Below, in pieces: positions 26,487 through 34,867 of a DNA stretch of 64,000 nucleotides. The stretch is from an uncultured Kangiella sp. (GTDB lineage: Bacteria; Pseudomonadota; Gammaproteobacteria; Enterobacterales; Kangiellaceae), in assembly GCA_947503435.1 (NCBI GenBank), contig CANNDL010000004.1:62001-126000 (forward strand). Direction: 5' to 3'. The notes beneath the pieces are model-generated. The model was not told the DNA's origin. It was given only the letters and a program-made list of their open reading frames with translations, and ran no database searches. Both the position numbers and the translations under genes were made by a program. Each line of letters opens with the position of its first letter. The first letter of the stretch is position 1.

Positions 26487-27005
26487 TTATTTGTATCTTG
26501 GAATTTTGGATTGATATAAGATTTTGATCTGATTGAAGTCAATATCTTCAATTAATAGCTCCGAACCAATATATACTGCGGCGTCACGTGCTCCAGCTCC
26601 TAATGCTAACTCTAATAGCGCTCTATATTCCACTTGAGATATATCTATTTCATTTATTTCCATAGGGTGAATTACAATGAATGGAGAAGGCTTAAAAAGT
26701 CGCCCAGTAGAATTAGTTTGAGAAAGCAATTTAGTCAGCAGGGCTTCAGCTGCATCAAAGTCGTTAATAAGGTGCTTGTTATTCTTAAAAGGATAGACGA
26801 GCTCGAAACCTTCAATATTTGAGTGAGTAATCGCTTCATTGCCTACACTCATTAATTGTTTTGTGTTGGTGAAAGTGTCTTTTGCAGCGATTACAGCTGG
26901 TTCTATCAAGGGTGTTTGAGAAGTAGAGCTAGTAACTTTAATTTGTTCTTTCCAAATTTGAACGTAAACAATCGCAGTAAAGTAGTCGTTTAATGTCTTT
27001 AGCAT
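26487..27005 (-). CDS. Half-length MreB-like (actin-fold) protein, function unknown
   Basis: 172 residues. The order of motifs follows the N-terminal half of MreB: a first strand YVQIWKEQIKV in place of the phosphate-1 loop, a PAVIAAKDT strand, SVGNEAI, the VYPFKNNKHLINDFDAAEALL stretch (MreB: RPLKDGVIADF), then PFIVIHPMEINEIDISQVEYRALLELALGAGARDAAVYIG. It ends where MreB would enter its second half. The nucleotide loop DxGT is missing, so it probably cannot hydrolyse ATP. A cytoskeletal regulator or degenerate paralogue are both possible. Confidence 0.65.
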   Translation of the reverse strand: MLKTLNDYFTAIVYVQIWKEQIKVTSSTSQTPLIEPAVIAAKDTFTNTKQLMSVGNEAITHSNIEGFELVYPFKNNKHLINDFDAAEALLTKLLSQTNSTGRLFKPSPFIVIHPMEINEIDISQVEYRALLELALGAGARDAAVYIGSELLIEDIDFNQIKILYQSKIPRYK

Positions 27006-27025
27006 TTATTTATTATTCTAATCAG

Positions 27026-27466
27026 TTAGCAATGATCAATCTGCACATCATTAGGAAAGGGTTGGCCTTGGCCTTTTTCAAGTAGATCTTTGAGGCTTAA
27101 TAAAAAGACTGCCCATTTTAAATTACAGTGAGCATAAAAAGGTGTTTGATCTTGCCAGTTGGAATGTTTCATATGTACCAACACTTGTTCATCAGTTACT
27201 TCAAAGCCAAAAGAAATCTCTGTTTCTGCCCACTCTGGCGGCATTTCGCCTAGGTGCTTCCAAACGACCTTTTTATTTTTAATAAGCTCTTTAACTCGAA
27301 ACTGCACCACTGCGTCATTAAATTTAAAGTCGATAATGGATCTAACATCGCCAGCACCTTCAGTGGCGCTAGTCCACCAGCCGCTTAGTCCTTTATCGGT
27401 AGTTAGCGCTTGATAAATCGCTTCAGGTGAAGCTTTAATTCCAACTTTATGATAGATAGTTGCCAT
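27026..27466 (-). CDS. SRPBCC/AHSA1-domain protein
   Basis: 146 residues. Starts with YHKVGIKASPEAIYQALTTDKGLSGWW, the typical opening of activator-of-Hsp90 homologue (AHSA1) domains of the START-like fold, and ends with WAVFLLSLKDLLEKGQGQP, the long C-terminal helix. The fold holds hydrophobic ligands; bacterial members mostly have no known role. It lies 24 bases downstream of hemW on the same strand and 20 bases upstream of the MreB-like gene. Confidence 0.9.
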   Translation of the reverse strand: MATIYHKVGIKASPEAIYQALTTDKGLSGWWTSATEGAGDVRSIIDFKFNDAVVQFRVKELIKNKKVVWKHLGEMPPEWAETEISFGFEVTDEQVLVHMKHSNWQDQTPFYAHCNLKWAVFLLSLKDLLEKGQGQPFPNDVQIDHC

Positions 27467-27490
27467 GATAATTCCTTTACCTTTAAGTGT

Positions 27491-28693
27491 TTATAGAGCT
27501 TTAAATGGAATGCCTTTTGTTTCCGTAGCCTGTTCCATAATAAACCTTTCTAATAGTTCATTCAAAAACAGGCTGCCTTTGGCTGAAGGTTTGATCCAAT
27601 TGTCTAAACTTTCTAAGAGGCCATCATTAATGGCTTCGGTTAAAGCAGGTTTTATATTCTGGAGAAGCAAGCCAGTTCTCTGAGAATAAATATTGGTCGG
27701 AACACCTTCGATCAAACGCAGCGCGTTCAACATAAATTCAAACGGTAATTCATGAGTTGGAATGGTTTTGGTTTCACTAACTTGTGACCAATCTTGAGTT
27801 AAATAATCTTTTGGATGGCGTTTTTTGGTTGTGCGATGAACTTCATTAAGATCCATCCGAGTGATTTTGCCATGGGCGCCCGCGCCAATTCCTAAGTAAT
27901 CTCCAAATTGCCAATAATTTAAATTATGACGAGACTGTACTTCTAATCCTTTAGCGTAAGCTGATATTTCATATTGATTAAAGCCATTTTCAGCAAGTAA
28001 TTTTTGACCTGCTTCTTGAATGTCCCATAAGGTTTCATCTTGTGGCAATTTTGGTGGTTTTTGATAGAAAAGGGTGTTGGGCTCTAGAGTTAATTGATAC
28101 CAAGAAATATGCTGAGGTTTTAAATCAATAGCGGTTTGTAAGTCACTTAGGGCTTGCTCAATAGTTTGATTCGGTAAACCATGCATCAGATCTAAGTTAA
28201 ACGATTTAAAGCCAGCTTCATGAGCAAATTTAGCAGCGGCAATTGCCTGTTCCGAATTATGGACTCTACCTAGTTTTTCTAAATGAGCAGCGTTAAAGCT
28301 TTGTACGCCTATGGACAAGCGATTAACTCCTGCTTGTCTGAAGCCTAAAAACTTTTCAGCTTCAAATGTTCCAGGGTTAGCTTCCATGGTGATTTCAATA
28401 TCACCTTCGAACGGAATTAGCGCGCGCACACCACTAAGTAATCTATCCATTGCTTGGGCTGAAAATAAACTAGGAGTACCGCCACCAATGAAAATGCTAT
28501 GCAAACGTCTTCCCCAAACACTGGGAATTTCTTGCGCTAAGTCTTCTAGTAATCGATCGACGTAAAGGGTTTCAGGGATATCTGAAAGTTCTTCACCTTT
28601 TTTGATCCCATGAGAATTAAAATCGCAATAAGGACATTTTTTTATACACCAAGGTATATGTATATAAAGTGATAGTGGCGGGTTCGTTAGCAT
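27491..28693 (-). CDS. hemW: Radical SAM haem chaperone HemW
   Basis: 400 residues. The radical SAM cluster motif is Cys16-x3-Cys20-x2-Cys23 (CIKKCPYCDF). HemW-type features follow: IFIGGGTPSL, MEANPGTF, GVNRLSIGVQSF, DLMHGLPNQT and the HemN_C domain with GAGAHGKI. HemW binds haem and delivers it to respiratory proteins; it is not the oxygen-independent coproporphyrinogen oxidase HemN. The gene follows rdgB by 16 bases, as in many gammaproteobacteria. Confidence 0.95.
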   Translation of the reverse strand: MLTNPPLSLYIHIPWCIKKCPYCDFNSHGIKKGEELSDIPETLYVDRLLEDLAQEIPSVWGRRLHSIFIGGGTPSLFSAQAMDRLLSGVRALIPFEGDIEITMEANPGTFEAEKFLGFRQAGVNRLSIGVQSFNAAHLEKLGRVHNSEQAIAAAKFAHEAGFKSFNLDLMHGLPNQTIEQALSDLQTAIDLKPQHISWYQLTLEPNTLFYQKPPKLPQDETLWDIQEAGQKLLAENGFNQYEISAYAKGLEVQSRHNLNYWQFGDYLGIGAGAHGKITRMDLNEVHRTTKKRHPKDYLTQDWSQVSETKTIPTHELPFEFMLNALRLIEGVPTNIYSQRTGLLLQNIKPALTEAINDGLLESLDNWIKPSAKGSLFLNELLERFIMEQATETKGIPFKAL

Positions 28694-28709
28694 AAATTAT
28701 AAGTGCAGG

Positions 28710-29321
28710 TTATAAATACTTGGGCAATTTGGCCATAAGTTCGCGCAAAGCTTTGCCTCTATGGCTAATCTCGGCTTTTTGTTCTGGAGTTAACTCTGCC
28801 GAAGCACATTGATGTTCTGGAGACCAAAATAATGGATCATAACCAAAACCGTTTGTTCCAACTTCTTCTTCAAGAATTTTTCCTTCCCAAGCGCCATGAC
28901 AAATTAGTGGTGTTGGATCTTCATCATGCCTCATAAAAACTAAAATGCATTGATAGCGTCCAGTTCTTTGGGAATCTTTTACATCTCGTAGCTTTTCAAC
29001 TAATAGATCATTATTGGCCTGATCCCAATCGTCGCTTTGAATTCCATTCATCTTGGCAAAACGAGCTGAATAAATACCTGGCTGTCCTTTTAAGAAGTCA
29101 ATTTCAATGCCTGAGTCATCCGCTATAGCAGGCAAGCCGGTTACTTTGGCGGCATGACGAGCTTTAATTATGGCATTTTCTACGAAGGTAGTTCCTGTTT
29201 CAGGAACGTCTTCTACGCCAAATTCTTTTTGTGGAATAATTTGATAATTAAAAGGTGTTAATAATTCGGTTAATTCTTTTACCTTTTTTTTATTGCCTGA
29301 AGCCAAGACGATTTTTTGCAT
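28710..29321 (-). CDS. rdgB: XTP/dITP diphosphatase (house-cleaning NTPase RdgB)
   Basis: 203 residues. It hydrolyses non-canonical purine triphosphates (dITP, XTP) and keeps them out of DNA. Motifs are the phosphate-binding VLASGNKKKVKEL at the start, AIADDSGIEID and GFGYDPLFW. It forms the conserved rdgB-hemW pair and would normally directly follow the DUF4426 gene; here two spondin-domain genes stand in between. Confidence 0.96.
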   Translation of the reverse strand: MQKIVLASGNKKKVKELTELLTPFNYQIIPQKEFGVEDVPETGTTFVENAIIKARHAAKVTGLPAIADDSGIEIDFLKGQPGIYSARFAKMNGIQSDDWDQANNDLLVEKLRDVKDSQRTGRYQCILVFMRHDEDPTPLICHGAWEGKILEEEVGTNGFGYDPLFWSPEHQCASAELTPEQKAEISHRGKALRELMAKLPKYL

Positions 29322-29404
29322 CTTCTAGTTTTAAATATCTGAATGGTTTTTATTAGTATAACCATGCTTGAATCTGAAACCTAGGAAGCTTTTGCGTTGA
29401 CCAT

Positions 29405-29425
29405 AAAAAAAGCGGCCGAAGCCGC
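29405..29425 (-). terminator. Terminator downstream of the spondin pair
   Basis: On the minus strand GCGGC-TTCG-GCCGC, a stem with the very stable TTCG tetraloop, followed by seven T. It insulates rdgB-hemW from the spondin genes. Confidence 0.9.
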
Positions 29426-29466
29426 CAAGGAGTAATTGTGCCATGAGGTTAGGAAGGGGGAAACAA

Positions 29467-30207
29467 TTACTCAGTACGGGTAATACGAATGGCTATGCTG
29501 GTATTGTCAAAACGATGGGCTTGGGATAACGCCGAATTGGTTAAACCATCGTCAACTGAAACAACGCCTGGATGCATAGTCACTTGATCAGCAATATCGT
29601 CACGAGCAGCATTGAAGCCTTCGCCACCATCAGCAGGTCCTGGAATAGTACCAACTGCTTCGGTGTTGCGTTCAGTGCCAGCGTCGTAAACTACGCCTCG
29701 AACCGACATAGAGTCGCCATTGGCTAGCTGGCTAATATCTATTCCAGCGCGACCAGTTATAGCGTCATTAGTATTTACAAGCATAGTGATTACCGATAAT
29801 TCCGAAACTTCTGAAGCTAGCATTTCAACTTCAATGGTTTCGTTAGCACCTGGAGCAATAATACCGCTACCTGACGCTTGGCTATTGGAATTACTGCTAT
29901 CAGTTGCTTCTTGTATAAAGTCAGCATTATTGCCGTCTTCCGCTAAAAGCTCTAAACCTGCGGTTGCTGCTTCGCCAATAGTAAAAGCACTATATTGATC
30001 ATTGTGACTAATAATCGCCACTGGTGAAAAAGGTTGATCATGAGTGATATTACTAACCGTTATTTCGAATTTAGCCATAGCTGGAGGTGGAGGTGGAGCT
30101 GGCGGCTCAACTTCAAGATTGTTATCGCTACTACAAGCTGAAAACAGCATAATCGTACTAGCAACTGCAAAAACTTTAAGCTTCTTATGATTCATAAGTG
30201 TGGTCAT
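29467..30207 (-). CDS. Spondin-domain lipoprotein
   Basis: 246 residues. Lipoprotein signal with lipobox FSAC (Cys25) and then a proline-rich linker (EPPAPPPPPAM). The spondin_N-type domain begins with FEITVSNITHDQPFSPVAIISHND and contains GSGIIAPGANETIEVE, MLVNTNDAITG and VYDAGTERNTE. Such domains in bacteria are extracellular beta-sandwich modules of unknown ligand. A GGAGG ribosome-binding site lies only 4 bases before ATG 30207; the later in-frame ATG at 30195 would be too far from it. It is 8 bases downstream of its paralogue. Confidence 0.85.
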   Translation of the reverse strand: MTTLMNHKKLKVFAVASTIMLFSACSSDNNLEVEPPAPPPPPAMAKFEITVSNITHDQPFSPVAIISHNDQYSAFTIGEAATAGLELLAEDGNNADFIQEATDSSNSNSQASGSGIIAPGANETIEVEMLASEVSELSVITMLVNTNDAITGRAGIDISQLANGDSMSVRGVVYDAGTERNTEAVGTIPGPADGGEGFNAARDDIADQVTMHPGVVSVDDGLTNSALSQAHRFDNTSIAIRITRTE

Positions 30208-30215
30208 AAGGCCTC

Positions 30216-30929
30216 CTATATTTCTACAGTAATAGTGGCTCTAACCACAGGATTCAACCAGCGGTGAACGGTATTATTTAGGTCGCTTTTACCGCCATTA
30301 GGATCATCATCACCTAAAGCACCGCGGTGGATATGCACATAGGTATTGGCATCAGTAGTGGCAACGCCAGTACCACCTGTTCCGGCAAAACCGCCGGGCG
30401 CTGCGGGGATTCCTGCTGCTCCAGGGGCACCGCCACCTGTTACGAGTTCATCATTAGCTTCAGTGCCAGCGTCATACGCATTAATATTGATCGTATAAGT
30501 TCCAGCTTCTGTAGGTATTTGCCAAGCGCTTAAGCCAGCAAAGGCATCATTGGTAGGTAATAGCATAGCGACAATAGATAAATAGTCATTGTTAGTACCG
30601 TCAGTATCGATAACTGTTGTAGTAGCAGATTCTCCAGGCGCTAATAAACCGCCTGCTGGATTTTCTACTACAAGTCCTGATGCTGCCTGTACATCTGCAG
30701 ATAGGCCTGAAATGTTACCGCCTTCTGCCATAGCTTGGAGATTGGCAGAAGCTGTCTGTCCAGTTGTGAATAAACGAGTATTATCATCATGGGCAGCAAC
30801 CAGGAATGGTGTGAAGTAGATACCGTGAGTTAAGTTTTGAATAGTGACGGTTACTCGTGCTGCATCGGCAGTTTGAGCAATAAATGGTAATGCGAATAAG
30901 CTACTTATAGCTAAAGTTTTTAATTTCAT
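30216..30929 (-). CDS. Spondin-domain exported protein
   Basis: 237 residues. Signal peptide with cleavage probably after TADA (LAISSLFALPFIAQTADAAR). The mature protein is one spondin_N-type domain: VTVTIQNLTHGIYFTPFLVAAHDD, GGLLAPGESATTTV, MLLPTNDAFAGLSAW, AYDAGTEANDE and the closing VHRWLNPVVRATITVEI. A Gly/Ala/Pro-rich loop (GGGAPGAAGIPAAPGG) interrupts the domain. It forms a tandem pair with the following lipoprotein: one soluble, one lipid-anchored. Ligand unknown; surface adhesion or matrix binding is a guess from the eukaryotic fold. Confidence 0.85.
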   Translation of the reverse strand: MKLKTLAISSLFALPFIAQTADAARVTVTIQNLTHGIYFTPFLVAAHDDNTRLFTTGQTASANLQAMAEGGNISGLSADVQAASGLVVENPAGGLLAPGESATTTVIDTDGTNNDYLSIVAMLLPTNDAFAGLSAWQIPTEAGTYTININAYDAGTEANDELVTGGGAPGAAGIPAAPGGFAGTGGTGVATTDANTYVHIHRGALGDDDPNGGKSDLNNTVHRWLNPVVRATITVEI

Positions 30930-31079
30930 TTTGACCCCTAAAGTTTGATTGTTAACTACCGATAGGAGCGAGTGAAAACTAGAAATGTTACCTTTGTTTT
31001 TATCTATTGAATGATAAGAAAATACAATTGAGCAATCTGTAATAAATAAGTATTTTAGCCATCTTATTTATTTTAATTG

Positions 31080-31102
31080 AAAAAAAGTCGCCAATTGGCG
31101 AC
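31080..31102 (-). terminator. Terminator downstream of the DUF4426 gene
   Basis: On the minus strand GTCGCC-AATT-GGCGAC followed by seven T. It ends the yggS-proC-yggT-DUF4426 series 20 bases after the last stop. Confidence 0.88.
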
Positions 31103-31121
31103 CTTTTAAAAAGTTAAGAAT

Positions 31122-31556
31122 CTAATCTTTATAAAATTTCTTATCCAGCTCAAGCTCTATTGGCTCCGATTCGCCAGGAATGCGAATACTGACTTTTAAC
31201 TCCATCTCCTCTTGATGTCTAAATTGAAAATCAGCTAAATAATAAATGGCGGCGTCTTCTTTGATTTCACGAAAGGCTAAGTCTTCATATTGCGAGATAT
31301 TATTTTTTGCTCTGCCTTGAACATTAGCACTTACAGCATCAGGTTGATTTTTGTCATTAGATTTATGCACAGCGATGTTTAATACGCCAGTCGAACCAGT
31401 TCGCGGTATATTGTAGGTTTTAGCAACGTTAGGCTGTAAAAAAGAACTATTAAACGCATTGTAATAGATGATGTAGTCACCTACTTTTTTCTCTTCAGCA
31501 TGCAGACTGCCAGTGAAAGCAAAACTCAATAGTAGAGTATATATAAGCTTTTTCAT
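31122..31556 (-). CDS. DUF4426 domain exported protein
   Basis: 144 residues from ATG 31556, chosen because a GGAG lies 6 bases upstream and the following sequence is a clean signal peptide (KKLIYTLLLSFAFTGSLHAEE). The open frame continues four codons further upstream. The mature protein has the family's KVGDYIIYYNAFNSSFLQPNVAKTYNIPRTG start. The same gene stands upstream of rdgB in Pseudomonas, so the context is conserved; the function is unknown. Confidence 0.88.
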   Translation of the reverse strand: MKKLIYTLLLSFAFTGSLHAEEKKVGDYIIYYNAFNSSFLQPNVAKTYNIPRTGSTGVLNIAVHKSNDKNQPDAVSANVQGRAKNNISQYEDLAFREIKEDAAIYYLADFQFRHQEEMELKVSIRIPGESEPIELELDKKFYKD

Positions 31557-31618
31557 AATTAACTCCATTTAGATTTATGAGGTAAATATTAGATGCTTGG
31601 TTATAGAAAAAGTTACTT

Positions 31619-32188
31619 CTATTGAACTAAGCTCATCGCAAATTCCAATAAAAATTTCTGTAAATAGATTAGCACAAATAGCAATATCATTGGCGTGATG
31701 TCTATCGCACCACCGATTGGCGGAATTATTTTTTGTAAAGGTCTTAGCAGTGGGCGGGTAACTTGATGGAAAAACATCATTGCTGGATTATATTGGCCGC
31801 CAGCTAGGAAGCTAGTCACCATGAGGCCAATAAATAAAACGGTTAGCAAAGTCACTAGATTCATTACTAAGCCAGCAAAGGATGGAAATCCAATTAATGA
31901 CCCGATTAATAAAACTTTGGAGCTTAGTCCTGATTTTAACAACAGACTTATTATAAAAAACTTTATCGCAAGTATTAATAGAATAACGACTAGAGAAGCA
32001 GTATTAAACTTACCCATATCTGGAATCATCGAACGGAGTGGGTTTATAACGGGATAAGTAAATTTATGCACAAACTGGGAGATGGGATTGTTAAAATCCG
32101 CTTGAGCAATTTGCAGTAGGATTCTTACCATAAAAATCATGCAAACTAGGTTAAATAGATGCTCAATTAGTTGGACAGTTAGGTTCAT
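31619..32188 (-). CDS. yggT: YggT family membrane protein
   Basis: 189 residues from ATG 32188, giving nearly the same length as E. coli YggT (188). The frame is open 19 codons further upstream into proC, but MNLTVQLIEHLFNLVCMIFMVRILLQ is the family start and a GAGAA lies just upstream. Two repeats each have a membrane helix pair and a PL-R motif (NPLRSMIPDMGKFN and RPLLRPLQKIIPPIGG). Linked to osmotic or ion homeostasis in some bacteria; exact role unknown. It follows proC in one operon. Confidence 0.92.
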   Translation of the reverse strand: MNLTVQLIEHLFNLVCMIFMVRILLQIAQADFNNPISQFVHKFTYPVINPLRSMIPDMGKFNTASLVVILLILAIKFFIISLLLKSGLSSKVLLIGSLIGFPSFAGLVMNLVTLLTVLFIGLMVTSFLAGGQYNPAMMFFHQVTRPLLRPLQKIIPPIGGAIDITPMILLFVLIYLQKFLLEFAMSLVQ

Positions 32189-32216
32189 AGTTTTCTCAAT
32201 GCTATAAGTTATTAGA

Positions 32217-33095
32217 TTATTTTTCTGAATTATCAGAATGTTCAATCATTGCTGATAGTTTCTTTCCCCGATTAACCGATGCCTTCAAGGCTTTTTCAAT
32301 TATCTCAGCAAAATGATTATTTTGGAATGATTCTATTGCCGCTGCGGTGGTACCACCTGGAGAGGTAACATTTTCTCTTAGTTGGCGGATGTCGTGCTTC
32401 GGATCCTGAGCAGCCATTGAGGCCGCACCGAGGGCAGTTTGTATGGCGAGTTTTTTTGCTGTCTCAGCAGCCATTCCTTGCTCTATAGCGCTTTGAATAA
32501 CCGATTCCAAGAATAAAAAATAATGCGCAGGCCCACTGCCTGATATAGCAGTAACTAAGTCCATTTGTGACTCATGCTCAATCCAAACACTGGTGCCTAC
32601 CGCATTGAATATGCATTCGGAGAAAGTTTTTTTAGTTGCGCAGACTTTTTCGTTGGCAAATAAACCGGTTGCACCCATACCAATGCTGGCTGGTGTATTG
32701 GGCATGGCTCTAACTAAAGAAATATCTTGTTGTAATAGCTGGCTGATTGACTGTGTTTCAACGCCAGCTGCCACTGAGATAATTAATTTATCGCTAAGGT
32801 CTAAAGCTGCAATAGAGTTAAGTGCTTGCGCTATGACTTGCGGTTTAACGGCTAACACTAAAATATCAGCTTGCTTAGCGATATCGCTATTTTTCTGACT
32901 GGTATTAATTCCAGGATAACTTACTTTAAGCTTATCAAGTTTAGTTAAGCCTGGATTTGAACAATAGAGACTGTTTGGCTTGATGCCTGACTCGATTAAG
33001 CCATTTATAATGGCTTGTGCCATATTTCCGGCGCCAATAAATGCAATTTTTTTGCCGTTTAGAGTCTCATTCAAGTGACAATTTTTGCTAGTCAT
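32217..33095 (-). CDS. proC: Pyrroline-5-carboxylate reductase
   Basis: 292 residues; last step of proline synthesis, NADPH-dependent. The Rossmann motif is IAFIGAGNMAQAIINGL near residue 17. VRAMPNTPASIGMGATG and the C-terminal AISGSGPAHYF and REnVTSPGGTTAAAI blocks are conserved. The N-terminus is about 15 residues longer than usual before the Rossmann motif; an internal start is possible but no better start codon is evident. It begins 3 bases after yggS ends. Confidence 0.96.
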   Translation of the reverse strand: MTSKNCHLNETLNGKKIAFIGAGNMAQAIINGLIESGIKPNSLYCSNPGLTKLDKLKVSYPGINTSQKNSDIAKQADILVLAVKPQVIAQALNSIAALDLSDKLIISVAAGVETQSISQLLQQDISLVRAMPNTPASIGMGATGLFANEKVCATKKTFSECIFNAVGTSVWIEHESQMDLVTAISGSGPAHYFLFLESVIQSAIEQGMAAETAKKLAIQTALGAASMAAQDPKHDIRQLRENVTSPGGTTAAAIESFQNNHFAEIIEKALKASVNRGKKLSAMIEHSDNSEK

Positions 33096-33098
33096 ATA

Positions 33099-33785
33099 TT
33101 AATCCTGTCGTGCACCGAATAAACTAGTCCCTACACGTATCATAGTAGAGCCTGATAAAATTGCCGCTTCAAAGTCACTCGACATGCCCATGGATAGAGT
33201 ATCCATCTGGGGGTAAGTTAGCTTTAAATTCTCGTAAAAGTCATTAATTTCGTCGAACTGTTGCTTTTGTTTGGAAAATTCGCTTTGTTTTGGTGGCAAC
33301 ACCATGATGCCTCTTAACTTTAGATTGGGCATATTTATAATGATATTGGCCAGCTTTTGAACTTCCAAAGGCTTGGCGCCCGATTTTTGTGGCTCATTAA
33401 AGTAATTCACCTGAATACATACATTTAATGGCGGTTGTTCACTGTTTCTTGCGTCATTAAGTTTGGCGATTAACTTTTCGCGATCGACCGATTGAACCCA
33501 GTCAAATTGCTGGGCTATAGCTTTACATTTGCGACTTTGAATAGCTCCAATAAAGTGCCATTTTGCTTTTAAATCAGTAAGTTGCGCCATTTTATCTTGG
33601 GCTTCTTGCAGCTGATTTTCAGCAAATTCAATTTGCCCTTGATTCGCTAATTGTCGAACTTTCTGTGCCGACTGACGTTTACTAACAGCGATTAAACGCA
33701 CATTTTCCTGAAAAATCTGACCTTTAGCGCAGGTTTTTGCGATTTCTAGTTGCAGATCTTCTAGTGTAAAGGCTATTCTATTCAT
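33099..33785 (-). CDS. yggS: PLP homeostasis protein (YggS/PLPBP)
   Basis: 228 residues. A TIM-barrel PLP carrier; the PLP lysine is in VRLIAVSKRQSAQKVRQ near residue 33. HFIGAIQSRKCK, VQSVDREKL, MGMSSDFEAAI and RVGTSLFG are conserved. It has no enzymatic activity known and buffers free pyridoxal phosphate. It heads the operon yggS-proC-yggT-DUF4426 and is divergent from pilT with 35 bases between. Confidence 0.96.
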   Translation of the reverse strand: MNRIAFTLEDLQLEIAKTCAKGQIFQENVRLIAVSKRQSAQKVRQLANQGQIEFAENQLQEAQDKMAQLTDLKAKWHFIGAIQSRKCKAIAQQFDWVQSVDREKLIAKLNDARNSEQPPLNVCIQVNYFNEPQKSGAKPLEVQKLANIIINMPNLKLRGIMVLPPKQSEFSKQKQQFDEINDFYENLKLTYPQMDTLSMGMSSDFEAAILSGSTMIRVGTSLFGARQD

Positions 33786-33820
33786 TAGTTATAAGAATTA
33801 TCAAATATGGGGTCTAACAT

Positions 33821-34855
33821 ATGGATATTACAGAACTTTTAGCATTTAGTGTTAAGAATAATGCTTCTGATTTACACATATCGGCTGGGATGCCTCCTCT
33901 GATCCGCGTTGATGGCGATATTCGAAAAATTAATTTGCCGCCTCTCGAGGATAAGGAAGTTCATTCATTAATTTATGACATTATGAATGATAAGCAACGT
34001 AAAGACTATGAAGAGTTTTTAGAAGCTGACTTCTCTTTCGAAATCAAAGACATTGCTCGTTTCCGGGTAAATGCTTTTGTACAAAATCGTGGTCGTGCTG
34101 CAGTATTTCGTACCATTCCATCAAGAGTATTAACATTAGAAGAAATTAATGCTCCAAAAATATTTCAAGACATCTCGTTGCAGCCACGTGGTTTGGTGCT
34201 AGTAACGGGCCCAACGGGTTCGGGTAAATCGACAACACTTGCTGCGATGATGGATTATGTGAATGAGCAGAAGCACGAGCATATCTTAACTATTGAAGAC
34301 CCAATCGAGTTTGTGCACGAATCTAAAAAATGTTTGGTCAACCAGCGTGAAGTACATCGTGATACTCATAGTTTCTCTAATGCATTGCGCTCAGCTTTAC
34401 GTGAAGATCCGGATATAATTCTAGTTGGTGAGATGCGTGACCTTGAGACTATTCGCTTAGCTTTAACCGCGGCGGAAACAGGTCACTTAGTATTTGGTAC
34501 TTTACATACCACTTCTGCAGCAAAAACTATTGACCGTATTATTGATGTTTTCCCCGCTGGCGAAAAATCAATGGTTCGCTCAATGTTATCTGAATCGCTA
34601 CAAGCGGTAATTGCACAAACCCTACTTAAGAAAAACGGTGGTGGTCGTTGTGCGGCGCACGAGATCATGATTGGTACTCCAGCGATACGTAACCTAATTC
34701 GAGAAGATAAAATTGCCCAGATGTATTCAGCGATGCAAACCGGTATGTCATTAGGAATGCAAACTTTAGATCACGGTCTGAAGCAGTTAGTGCAAAAAGG
34801 TATGGTTTCAAGAGCGGATGCTAGATTGAAAGCTAAAAATCCAGATGAGTTTTAA
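33821..34855 (+). CDS. pilT: Type IV pilus retraction ATPase PilT
   Basis: 344 residues, matching Pseudomonas PilT (344). A hexameric ATPase at the cell pole that depolymerises the pilus and powers twitching. Starts with MDITELLAFSVKNNASDLHIS. Walker A is GPTGSGKST (130-138). The Asp box, Walker B and the AIRNLIRE motif near residue 288, needed for retraction, are all present. It stands 12 bases before pilU and is divergent from yggS, as in Pseudomonas. Confidence 0.97.
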   Translation: MDITELLAFSVKNNASDLHISAGMPPLIRVDGDIRKINLPPLEDKEVHSLIYDIMNDKQRKDYEEFLEADFSFEIKDIARFRVNAFVQNRGRAAVFRTIPSRVLTLEEINAPKIFQDISLQPRGLVLVTGPTGSGKSTTLAAMMDYVNEQKHEHILTIEDPIEFVHESKKCLVNQREVHRDTHSFSNALRSALREDPDIILVGEMRDLETIRLALTAAETGHLVFGTLHTTSAAKTIDRIIDVFPAGEKSMVRSMLSESLQAVIAQTLLKKNGGGRCAAHEIMIGTPAIRNLIREDKIAQMYSAMQTGMSLGMQTLDHGLKQLVQKGMVSRADARLKAKNPDEF

Positions 34856-34867
34856 TAGGGAGTTATT

